Below, in pieces: positions 55,268 to 64,000 of a stretch of 64,000 bases of DNA. This DNA is from Alphaproteobacteria bacterium (GTDB lineage: Bacteria; Pseudomonadota; Alphaproteobacteria; Acetobacterales; Acetobacteraceae). Each line of letters begins with the position of its first letter. Position 1 is the stretch's first letter. The DNA lies in assembly GCA_026400815.1 (NCBI GenBank), contig JAPLOI010000053.1, positions 32,756 through 96,755 on the forward strand, read 5' to 3'. The notes under the pieces were generated by a model. It searched no databases and was not told where the DNA came from. It worked only from the letters and a program-made list of their open reading frames with translations. A program made the translations under genes and the position numbers.

Positions 55268-57127
55268 TCGCACGGTGGACGTTTTGCGCACATGGGCCAG
55301 GATCGCCGACAGCGCCGCCGGCGTGATCCCCGGTATCCGCCCCGCAGCCCCCAGCGACGGCGGGCGGGATGCCCGCAGGCGCTCCTGCATCTCCGCGGAC
55401 AGCCCGCCAATCTCGCCAAAATCCAGTTCCGGCGAAATAGCGACAGCCTCTTCCTTGCGGAACCACGCGATGTCCCTGTCCTGCCGGGCCAAATACCCGT
55501 CATACAGCGCATTGGCCTCCAGCTGCGCCCGCACCCGCGGCGCCAGATCCGCCACCCACGGGAAGGCACGCAACCGGTCCGCTTCCGACAGAAGCGGATG
55601 CGCCAACCAGGCAAAGCAGGCCCGCTTCTCGGCATCCACCGGCACATCGATCCCATGCCGACGTAGCTCCTGCGCCGTGGCAGAGTCGGCCCGAGCCCGA
55701 GCCTCAGCCGCGGCAATGCCCGCCGAATGCAGCCGGAACTGCACCGCCCGCTCCGGGCCGACAACCCCGGCGGAAACGCCCATGGCCGTCAGCCGCATAT
55801 CCGCATTATCCGCGCGCAATGTCAGCCGATACTCGGCGCGGGAGGTGAACATCCGATAGGGCTCGGAAACCCCCTGCGTTGTGAGGTCGTCGATCAACAC
55901 CCCGATATAGGCCTCCGCCCGCGAGAAGATCAGCGGCCCAGCGCCGGAGGCACGGTTCGCTGCGTTGATCCCGGCCATGATCCCCTGGGCCGCCGCTTCC
56001 TCGTAGCCCGTCGTGCCATTGATCTGCCCAGCCAGGAACAGCCGAGGCAGGGAGGCGAGCTCCAGCGACGGCGCCAGCGCGCGAGGGTCGACATAGTCAT
56101 ATTCCACCGCATAGCCAGGCCGGAGAATCCGCGCCGCCTCCAACCCAGGGATGGTCGCCACCAACGCCGCCTGCACATCCGCCGGCAAGCTGGTAGAGAT
56201 TCCGTTCGGATAGACTGTGTCGTCCTCCAGCCCCTCCGGCTCCAGGAAGATCTGGTGCTGCGACCTGTCGGCAAATCGCACCACCTTGTCCTCGATCGAA
56301 GGGCAGTAGCGCGGCCCCCGCCCGGCAATCTGCCCGCCATACACCGCGGAAAGCTGCAGATTGTCCCGGATGATCCCGTGCGTCGCCTCCGTCGTCCCCG
56401 TCACCCCACATGCAACCTGGCGATTCCCGGTGGCATTGGTGAACGTGCTGAAGAACTCCGGCGCCGCATCGCCATGATCGGCCGGCAGGCGATCCCACGC
56501 GATCGTCCTCCCATCCAGCCGCGGCGGCGTACCGGTCTTCAGCCGGCCCAATGGCAGGCCAAGCGCCTCCAGCCGAAGCGCCAATCCCACCGCCGGCCCA
56601 TCGCCCATCCGCCCAGCCGGCCGCGTCTCATGCCCGATATGGATCACCCCACGCAGAAAGGTCCCCGCCGTCAGCACCACCGCCCCAGCCAGGATCGTCT
56701 CCCCAGCCTCCGTCACGATCCCGGCCACCTCGCCGGCCCCGTCCACCACCAGGTCCTCCACCCCCGCCTCGGCGATCGAAAGGCCAGGCTGAGCCTCCAG
56801 CAAGTACAGCACCGCCCGTCGATACAGCGCCCGATCAGCCTGCGCCCGCGGCCCCCGCACCGCTGGCCCCTTGCTCCGGTTCAACAGCTTGAAGTGGATG
56901 CCGGCCATATCCGCCGCGCGCCCCATCAGCCCATCCAGCGCATCGATCTCCCGCACCAGATGCCCCTTGCCGATCCCCCCGATCGCCGGGTTGCAAGACA
57001 TCTCGCCAATCGTCGCCCGCTTATGCGTCACCAGCAACGTGCGCGCCCCCATCCGAGCCGCCGCCGCCGCCGCCTCGCAGCCGGCATGGCCGCCGCCCAC
57101 CACAATCACATCGAAGGCTTGGGTCAC
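55256..57127 (-). CDS. mnmG: tRNA uridine-5-carboxymethylaminomethyl modification enzyme MnmG
   Basis: 623 residues from the GTG at 57127, which has GAGGAG eight bases upstream; the GTG at 57151 is possible but lacks a ribosome site. FAD motif [40 protein letters not shown] (redox-active Cys), [17 protein letters not shown] with the second catalytic Cys, and [16 protein letters not shown]. The C-terminal helices bind MnmE and tRNA. With MnmE it adds the cmnm5 group to U34, the same base MnmA thiolates. Its end lies in parS site 2. Confidence 0.96.
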   Translation of the reverse strand: MTQAFDVIVVGGGHAGCEAAAAAARMGARTLLVTHKRATIGEMSCNPAIGGIGKGHLVREIDALDGLMGRAADMAGIHFKLLNRSKGPAVRGPRAQADRALYRRAVLYLLEAQPGLSIAEAGVEDLVVDGAGEVAGIVTEAGETILAGAVVLTAGTFLRGVIHIGHETRPAGRMGDGPAVGLALRLEALGLPLGRLKTGTPPRLDGRTIAWDRLPADHGDAAPEFFSTFTNATGNRQVACGVTGTTEATHGIIRDNLQLSAVYGGQIAGRGPRYCPSIEDKVVRFADRSQHQIFLEPEGLEDDTVYPNGISTSLPADVQAALVATIPGLEAARILRPGYAVEYDYVDPRALAPSLELASLPRLFLAGQINGTTGYEEAAAQGIMAGINAANRASGAGPLIFSRAEAYIGVLIDDLTTQGVSEPYRMFTSRAEYRLTLRADNADMRLTAMGVSAGVVGPERAVQFRLHSAGIAAAEARARADSATAQELRRHGIDVPVDAEKRACFAWLAHPLLSEADRLRAFPWVADLAPRVRAQLEANALYDGYLARQDRDIAWFRKEEAVAISPELDFGEIGGLSAEMQERLRASRPPSLGAAGRIPGITPAALSAILAHVRKTSTVRRFT

Positions 57128-57151
57128 GGTCGGCTCCTCATGGCCAGGCAC

Positions 57152-58453
57152 TCACTTTCCAATGCAGAACTGGCGGAACACGGAATCGAGGATATCCTCA
57201 ACCCCCACCTGCCCCGTCAGCCGGCCGAGCGCCCGCAGCGCCAGCCGCAAATCCTCGCCCCGCAATTCCGGCTGCGGCGCTGCCAGAGCAGCATCCAGGC
57301 TCCCAGCCGCCTCCTGCAACGCCGCGCGATGCCGCGCCCGGGTCAGCGGGGCAGGGCCCTGCACCGCGGTCATCTCGCGCACATGATCGGCCAGCAGCTC
57401 ACGCAACCGGTCCATCCCACTGCCCGCATGAACGCTGACAGCAACATCGCCATCCCCAACCCCAAGATCCGCCTTCGTGGCCACGCGCAGCACCCGCGAA
57501 TGTTCCGGCAGCGCCGCCAGCCGCGCCTCACCAGGCGCCTCCACCACCATCACCAGATCCGCCGCCGCCGCCCGCAGCCGCGCCCGCCGGATCCCCTCCG
57601 CCTCCACCGGGTCCGCGGACTCACGCAACCCGGCCGTATCCAGCAACGTCACCGGCACACCCGCCATCACAACCCGCGCTTCCAGCACATCCCGCGTCGT
57701 CCCCGGCAAATCCGCGACAATCGCCACATCCCGCTCAGCCAACGCATTGATAAGCGTAGACTTTCCAGCATTCGGCGGCCCCAGCACCGCAATCGTGAGC
57801 CCCTCCCGAACCCGCTCCCCGCGCCGGTCGTCGTCCAGATGCCGGCGCATCTCGCCGCACAACCCAGCGATCCCCCCCAGCAACTCCGCCTCCACCTCCG
57901 GCGGCAAATCCTCCTCGGGAAAATCGATCAACGCCTCCTGCTGCGCCAGCACCGCCAGCAGCCGCCCGCGCCACCCGGCCAGAACCTCCCCCAGCCCGCC
58001 CTCCAGCTGCCGCAACGCCTGCTGCCGCTGCCCGCTCGTTTCGGCATCGATCAAATCCGCAAGCGCCTCCGCCTCCAGCAGATCCATCCGCCCATTCAGG
58101 AACGCCCGCCGCGTGAACTCCCCAGGCTCCGCCGGCCGCAACCCAAGCTCCACCAGCGCGGCGGACATCGCCTGCACCACCGCCCGCCCGCCATGAACAT
58201 GCAGCTCCAGGCTGTCTTCTCCGGTGAACGACCCAGGCCCCGGCAACCACAGCACCAGCGCCCGGTCGATCACCGCCGCGGATTGATCCCGCAACGACCG
58301 CAGCACGGCCTGCCGCGCCACCGGCCGCCGCCGGCACAGCCGATCCAACGCGCTGCCACTGGCCGGCCCCGAAATCCGGAACACCGCAATCGCCGCCCGC
58401 CCCGCGCCGGATGCGACGGCAAAGATCGTCTCGCTGCCTTGGCCCGCCACCAT
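57152..58453 (-). CDS. mnmE: tRNA modification GTPase MnmE (TrmE)
   Basis: 433 residues from the ATG at 58453. N-terminal folate-binding domain begins GSETIFAVASGAGRAAIAVFRISGP, with GEFTRRAFLNGRMDLLEAEALADLIDAET. The G domain has P-loop LGPPNAGKSTLINAL, GTTRD, DTAG and KAD (TKADLG, variant of NKxD). The C-terminal motif FCIGK completes the GTPase-linked catalytic Cys. Works with MnmG. The frame continues far upstream on the opposite side of the next genes but is not coding there. mnmG starts 25 bases on. Confidence 0.96.
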   Translation of the reverse strand: MVAGQGSETIFAVASGAGRAAIAVFRISGPASGSALDRLCRRRPVARQAVLRSLRDQSAAVIDRALVLWLPGPGSFTGEDSLELHVHGGRAVVQAMSAALVELGLRPAEPGEFTRRAFLNGRMDLLEAEALADLIDAETSGQRQQALRQLEGGLGEVLAGWRGRLLAVLAQQEALIDFPEEDLPPEVEAELLGGIAGLCGEMRRHLDDDRRGERVREGLTIAVLGPPNAGKSTLINALAERDVAIVADLPGTTRDVLEARVVMAGVPVTLLDTAGLRESADPVEAEGIRRARLRAAAADLVMVVEAPGEARLAALPEHSRVLRVATKADLGVGDGDVAVSVHAGSGMDRLRELLADHVREMTAVQGPAPLTRARHRAALQEAAGSLDAALAAPQPELRGEDLRLALRALGRLTGQVGVEDILDSVFRQFCIGK

Positions 58454-58467
58454 CGCCCGCCCGAATC

Positions 58468-58812
58468 CTATCCCGGCGGAAGCATCAACTCCGGCACGCG
58501 CCCGCCATCCCGCACATGGCGCTCCAGCACCGCGTCCACCTCGGCTTCCGTGGTGATCTTGTACCAAACCCCCTCGGGATAGATCACCATGCACGGGCCG
58601 AGCTCGCACCGGTCCAGGCATCCGGCCTGATTGACCCGCACCTTCTTCAGCCCCATCTGCTTGGCCTTGCGCTTCATGTAGTCGCGCAACGCCTCGGAAC
58701 CGGACGCCGCGCAGGAACCACGCGGATGCCCTTCCGCCCGCCGGTTGCAGCAGACAAACAGATGCGCGTCGTAGAACGGCGCTGGGTCTGGCGGCGCGGC
58801 AGAATGGTCCAT
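58468..58812 (-). CDS. thioredoxin-like (2Fe-2S) ferredoxin domain protein
   Basis: 114 residues from the ATG at 58812. Cluster-ligand pattern [20 protein letters not shown] near residues 19-40 and [25 protein letters not shown] near residues 60-85 is that of the small (2Fe-2S) ferredoxin family related to the NuoE/thioredoxin-like fold. Electron partner unknown. Lies 14 bases upstream of mnmE on the same strand, so probably first gene of the mnmE-mnmG-rsmG-parAB transcript. Confidence 0.87.
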   Translation of the reverse strand: MDHSAAPPDPAPFYDAHLFVCCNRRAEGHPRGSCAASGSEALRDYMKRKAKQMGLKKVRVNQAGCLDRCELGPCMVIYPEGVWYKITTEAEVDAVLERHVRDGGRVPELMLPPG

Positions 58813-58942
58813 GCTTGGTCTCCGCTGGCCGTCTGGCGGTGGCCCAACCGCCGCGGCGTGCATACGGCGGGAGCCACATCGCGCGGCGCCCGTTCCTTGG
58901 CTTTCCTATCCGCGAACCCGTGGCGACATGCAAGGACAAGCA

Positions 58943-60777
<1,835 letters not shown>

Positions 60778-60796
<19 letters not shown>

Positions 60797-61275
60797 TCCC
60801 CTTGCCCCAGCTTTCCCTGCATTCCCCCGTCGGCGACCTCACCCTCACCGAGGAGGATGGGGCCATCGTCGCCGTGGATTGGGGCTGGGTGGAGGAACAG
60901 ACCGCCTCGCCGCTGCTCGCCGAAGCCCGCCAGCAACTCCAGGCCTATTTCGACGGCGACCGCCTCGCCTTCGATCTCCCCCTGGCCCCCGCCGGCACCG
61001 CCTACCAGCGCCGCGTCTGGCAGGCCCTGTGTGAAATTCCCCCCGGCGTCACCCGCACCTATGCCGATATCGCCCGCGCCGTGGGTGGCAGCCCCCGTGC
61101 CGTGGGCGGGGCGAATGGCCGCAACCCGATCCCCATCGTCATCCCATGCCATCGCGTGGTGGCCACCACGGGCATAGGCGGCTATTCCGGTGGCGACGGC
61201 CTGCCGACCAAGCGCTTCCTGCTCGCCCTGGAAAACACCGGGCAGGCCGGCGGCGACCTTTTCGCTCAAGCCTGA
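60778..61275 (+). CDS. ogt: methylated-DNA--protein-cysteine methyltransferase
   Basis: 165 residues starting at a GTG at 60778. [29 protein letters not shown] is the DNA-binding helix-turn-helix. [24 protein letters not shown] holds the active-site PCHRV with the acceptor Cys. It removes O6-alkyl groups from guanine in a one-shot reaction. Overlap with the DUF255 gene suggests co-expression. Confidence 0.93.
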
Positions 61276-61320
61276 CCCACTCCTTCTGTTCAACCTGCCT
61301 CTCACTCTGATGGAAGCCCG

Positions 61321-62292
61321 ATGACCCAGGCCATTCGCATCCATGCCAACGGCGGCCCCGAGGTGATGCTCTGGGAGGATGTGCCCACCCCCGAGCCCGG
61401 CCCCGGCGAGGCGCTGGTCCGCCATGAGGCCGTCGGCCTGAACTACATCGACGTCTACTTCCGCACCGGCCTCTACAAGGCCCCGCTGCCCGCCACCCCG
61501 GGCATGGAAGGCGCAGGCGTGGTCCTCGCCGTCGGCGCCGGCGTCACCGAGGTGAAGCCCGGCGACCGCGTCGCCTATGCCGGCGGGCCCATCGGCGCCT
61601 ACGCCACCGAACGCGCCATCGCCGCCGACCGCCTCGTGGTCCTGCCGGACGATATCGATGCCACCACCGGCGCCGCGATGATGCTCCAGGGCATGACCGC
61701 CCAGTACCTGCTGCGCCGCACCTATAAGGTGAAGGCCGGCGATACCATCGTGGTCCATGCCGCGGCCGGCGGCGTCGGCCTCATCATGTGCCAATGGGCC
61801 AAGCACCTGGGCGCCAACGTCATCGCCGTCGTCTCCACGGAATCCAAGGCCCAGCTCGCCATGGAACATGGCGCCGCCCATGCCGTGGTCGGCTACGGCG
61901 ACCTGCCGGCCCAGGTGAAGCGTCTCACCGGCGGCGCCATGGTGCCCGTGGTCTATGACAGCATCGGCCGTGACACCTTCGGCGCCAGCCTGGATTGCCT
62001 GGCCTCGCTCGGCCTCATGGTCAGCTACGGCAACGCCTCCGGCCCCATGCCGCCGGTGGATATCGGCATCCTCGCCGCCAAGGGCAGCCTGTTCCTCACC
62101 CGCCCCACGCTGAACACCTACACCGCCAAGCGCGCCGACCTGGTCGCCACCGCCAACGACCTGTTCGACGTGGTGCGCCAAGGCGCGGTGAAGATCCGCG
62201 TCAACCAAACCTTCAAGCTGGCCAACGCCGCCGCCGCCCACACCGCCCTCGAAGCCCGCCAGACCACGGGCAGCACCGTCCTGGTGCCCTGA
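61321..62292 (+). CDS. qor: NADPH:quinone oxidoreductase (zeta-crystallin type)
   Basis: 323 residues, ATG at 61321. GroES-like N-terminal half with GLNYIDVYFRTGLYKAPLP and PGMEGAGVVLAVGAGV. The nucleotide-binding half has VHAAAGGVGLIMCQWAKHLGANVI and the NADPH-phosphate segment STESKAQLAMEHGA. No zinc-binding cysteines, as in QOR. It reduces quinones using NADPH. The start of family-1 element E follows its stop. Confidence 0.92.
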   Translation: MTQAIRIHANGGPEVMLWEDVPTPEPGPGEALVRHEAVGLNYIDVYFRTGLYKAPLPATPGMEGAGVVLAVGAGVTEVKPGDRVAYAGGPIGAYATERAIAADRLVVLPDDIDATTGAAMMLQGMTAQYLLRRTYKVKAGDTIVVHAAAGGVGLIMCQWAKHLGANVIAVVSTESKAQLAMEHGAAHAVVGYGDLPAQVKRLTGGAMVPVVYDSIGRDTFGASLDCLASLGLMVSYGNASGPMPPVDIGILAAKGSLFLTRPTLNTYTAKRADLVATANDLFDVVRQGAVKIRVNQTFKLANAAAAHTALEARQTTGSTVLVP

Positions 62293-62295
62293 GGC

Positions 62296-62495
62296 AAAAG
62301 AAAGCGGTTCTTTTTTGAAAAAAAGAACCAAAAAACTTTCCTGACCTGCACCCGCGCCCCTCGGAAGGCGTGGGTGCCAATGAATCAATCCCACACGTAG
62401 GGCGGGTCGCGAAGCGGACCCGCCATCCCTCCGCCGCCTACGCAAAAGTCGCCAAAACTAACCAAAACCTCATTCCAGATAACTTTTTTCCTTGC
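62296..62495. repeat. family-1 element, copy E (degenerate), with REP-like hairpin in the core
   Basis: The left arm AAAGCGGTTCTTTTTT-G-AAAAAAAGAACCAAAAAACTTT is intact, but the right arm lacks the CTTCTTTTT/AAAAAGAAG hairpin and ends only in AACTTTTTTCCTTGCC. The core contains GTAGGGCGGGTCGCGAAGCG (62398-62417), with GGCGGGTC (62401-62408) paired to GACCCGCC (62417-62424), a REP-like hairpin of the type widespread in proteobacterial intergenic DNA. Confidence 0.6.
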
Positions 62496-62528
62496 CCACC
62501 GGTGTTTCGTTAGGCATATTCACCGGTG

Positions 62529-62894
62529 ATGACCCATCAACCCGCCACTCCGGTCGAAGCCGACGCACCGCGCCCCTTGGCGCGGGCGATTCTGCACGCC
62601 CGGATTCCGGTGGCGCTCAAGCTCCTGTTGCTGGCCCTGCTCGCCGCCCTCTCGATGGGCGACGTCCCCCGCCGCACGCAGCACCTCCTGCGCAAGGACT
62701 GGTTCTTCTCCGCAAACATCCCGGCCGACGAAGACCCGGACTCCCTGCTCGACGAGTACGCCCTGCGCCGCCTCCGGCGCCGGCGCGCCCGCCTCGGCTG
62801 GCTGCTGCGCTGCGACCGCGCCGAGGGCATGGCCCTGGCGGGCCAACGCGCGCCCATACCCTGCCCGATGCAAGCCGCCCGCGCGCCGCCATAG
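62529..62894 (+). CDS. small single-pass membrane protein, unknown
   Basis: 121 residues from the ATG at 62529. One hydrophobic segment RIPVALKLLLLALLAALSM at about 25-43, then an acidic stretch (ADEDPDSLLDEYALRR) and a basic RRLRRRRARLG tail. Cytoplasmic-basic topology suggests anchoring to the inner membrane. I do not recognise the family. No obvious operon partner. Could be spurious in such GC-rich DNA, but the membrane segment and balanced charge pattern favour a real gene. Confidence 0.45.
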   Translation: MTHQPATPVEADAPRPLARAILHARIPVALKLLLLALLAALSMGDVPRRTQHLLRKDWFFSANIPADEDPDSLLDEYALRRLRRRRARLGWLLRCDRAEGMALAGQRAPIPCPMQAARAPP

Positions 62895-62975
62895 CCGGGC
62901 CGCGCCCAAATTCACCTCGAATCCGTCGCGAAAACCCCGCCTCCGGCGGCGATCACCCGTGCCCGCGCTCCAGCG

Positions 62976-63776
62976 TCAGCCCGCCGGGATCAATTCCAGC
63001 GCCTTGGCCACCATCGCCGAACCTGGATCCTGCAGCTCTTCCACAATGGAGAAATGGTGCAGCCCCGCCAGGCTGTCCCAGCTTCCACCCCACGCCTCGG
63101 CGATCGAACGCGACTGGCGCGTGTATTCCACCCCTTCCTCGCCGCCGACATAGGCATGGATCGGCCCGCCCGGCGCCTTCATCAGCAGCGGCGACAACCG
63201 CCGCGCCTCCGCGGCATCTAGGCCCAGCGCCCCATTCACCGTGGTCTGGATCAACGGCTCCAGGTCGAACAACCCGCTGATCGGCATGCCGGCCGCCACG
63301 ATCCCGTCCGGCACCCCGCGCGCCTTCCAGTCCGTCGCCATCAGCATCGCGGTCAGGTGCCCGCCGGCGGAATGCCCGGTCGCCAGGAAGCGCCGGCCCA
63401 GCCGCCGATGCAGGAAGGCCACGCTTTCGCGCACCTGCTCCACCAGCTGCGAAAGCGTCACGCCGGGGCAAAGGTCATAGGACGGCATCGCCACCGCCAC
63501 GCCATGCGCCAGCAGCCCCTGCGCCAGGTGGCTGAAGGCCAGCCGGTGGGAACGCTGCCAGTAGCCGCCATGGATGAACACCGCCACCGGCCCCTGCCGC
63601 GCGGCATCGGGCCAGAACAAATCCAGCGCCTGCCGCTCCGTGGGGCCATACGGAACACCCAGCTCGGAATGCGGATGGCTCGCCCGGAAGGCGGCAGCCT
63701 CCTGCATCCAGCGCTCGGCAATCGCCGGATAGCTCGGCACCTTGGCGCCGTTATCGTATTCCGCCTGCAGGTCCAT
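62976..63776 (-). CDS. alpha/beta hydrolase, kynurenine-formamidase/carboxylesterase-like
   Basis: 266 residues from the ATG at 63776. VAVFIHGGYWQRSHR is the HGGxW oxyanion motif of kynurenine formamidases and related esterases. TGHSAGGHLTAML holds the Ser nucleophile, and GVEYTRQS / AGLHHFSIVEEL the acid and His region. Likely cytosolic esterase or N-formylkynurenine formamidase-like. No kynurenine-pathway genes are adjacent, so the substrate is unknown. The 80-base gap to 62894 holds nothing evident. Confidence 0.85.
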   Translation of the reverse strand: MDLQAEYDNGAKVPSYPAIAERWMQEAAAFRASHPHSELGVPYGPTERQALDLFWPDAARQGPVAVFIHGGYWQRSHRLAFSHLAQGLLAHGVAVAMPSYDLCPGVTLSQLVEQVRESVAFLHRRLGRRFLATGHSAGGHLTAMLMATDWKARGVPDGIVAAGMPISGLFDLEPLIQTTVNGALGLDAAEARRLSPLLMKAPGGPIHAYVGGEEGVEYTRQSRSIAEAWGGSWDSLAGLHHFSIVEELQDPGSAMVAKALELIPAG

Positions 63777-63865
63777 CCGTCGCTCCCGTCGCCGGTATAC
63801 CGGCGCGGAGTCTACGCCGGCATGCCGGCGCGGGATACACCGCCCACATGCGGGCGCGAAAGCTA

Positions 63866-64000
63866 GAGCAAAAGCCGTCCGATATGAATCAGATTGGATT
63901 CCCCGACGCGGTTGAGATGTGATTCACCGTGCAGGCTGGTCAGGGGGCCAGTATGCATGGGCAAGCCACTCTCCAATGACCTTCGATCCAGACTGGTGGC
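63866..64000 (+). mobile_element. left end of an IS630-family insertion sequence (cut by window edge)
   Basis: After a TA dinucleotide (63864-63865) the sequence GAGCAAAAGCCGTCCGATAT begins, consistent with an IS630-type end and its TA target. A 91-base leader precedes a transposase start. The rest lies outside the window. The 63777-63865 stretch upstream holds only a short inverted GCCGG-rich repeat. Confidence 0.65.
63957..64000 (+). CDS. IS630-family transposase, N-terminal 14 codons only
   Basis: The frame from the ATG at 63957 reads MGKPLSNDLRSRLV, the characteristic opening of IS630-family helix-turn-helix transposases (PLSNDLRxRVVxAV). The remainder (DDE catalytic domain) is beyond the window. 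Confidence 0.75.
   Translation, partial: MGKPLSNDLRSRLV

Noticed and set aside
55727..58582. 951-codon plus-strand frame opposite mnmG and mnmE
   Set aside because: Arg/Pro/Gln-rich antisense shadow of two conserved genes.

Overview
The window is high-GC alphaproteobacterial chromosome, most likely from the Acetobacteraceae or a near relative in the Rhodospirillales. This rests on the CtrA-family regulator, the hemE/PPSR and mnmE-mnmG-rsmG-parAB clusters, the porin type, DUF3576, the CHCC zinc finger and the style of the intergenic palindromes. Almost all of it looks like housekeeping chromosome. The one clear mobile element is the left end of an IS630-type insertion sequence at the right edge (63866-64000).

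Layout. 1-6 kb: tail of an AsmA/YhdP-type protein, a haloacid dehalogenase overlapping an SGNH esterase, tyrS and an alpha/beta hydrolase. 6.3-10.4 kb: a sulfur-transfer operon (two tandem cysteine desulfurases, a [2Fe-2S] ferredoxin, mnmA) and tRNA-Met. 10.4-19.3 kb: PEP-CTERM protein, formamidase-type amidase, M20 amidohydrolase, Eis-like acetyltransferase, tRNA-Arg overlapping a large membrane patatin, lipoprotein hydrolase, CHCC zinc finger. 19.5-28 kb: polA, ahcY behind a palindromic operator, an MFS exporter and modBC without modA. 28-33.3 kb: rho, then a GNAT-hemJ-HAD-hemH-hemE block read leftwards with single-base or short overlaps. 33.28-33.59 kb: a gene-free hemE/PPSR interval, the place where alphaproteobacterial origins are known to lie; it carries DnaA-box-like 9-mers. 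33.6-40.9 kb: PPSR and maf, normally neighbours, are separated by a signalling island. The island has a hybrid histidine kinase with a dead HPt domain, an NtrC-type activator, a separate protein with an intact HPt histidine, and a CtrA-like regulator that lacks the phospho-acceptor Asp and sits behind a textbook sigma-54 promoter. 41-48.5 kb: flavin-type oxidoreductase, tRNA-Ala, copper-handling pair, kup, YggS and a ThiE-like protein with overlapping divergent starts, porin, DUF3576 lipoprotein. 48.7-58.8 kb: leuS-lptE-holA converging on mnmE-mnmG-rsmG-parA-parB, with two parS sites in the rsmG start and mnmG end. 58.9-64 kb: DUF255 thioredoxin-fold protein, ogt, quinone reductase, a small membrane protein, a hydrolase and the IS630 end.

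How the parts fit. hemE, hemH and hemJ give late heme synthesis. The desulfurases and MnmA give tRNA 2-thiolation, and MnmE/MnmG modify the same wobble uridine. ParA, ParB and parS with the putative oriC form an origin-segregation region. The phosphorelay island next to the origin is the best candidate for something undescribed.

Two families of intergenic palindromic elements recur at gene ends. Family 1 has copies at 8964, 12224, 22339, 42720 and 62296. Family 2 has copies at 19309, 27898 and 52853. Each has conserved outer arms around a copy-specific core, and several cores are long perfect inverted repeats. All protein assignments come from reading motifs by eye; no database search was run.
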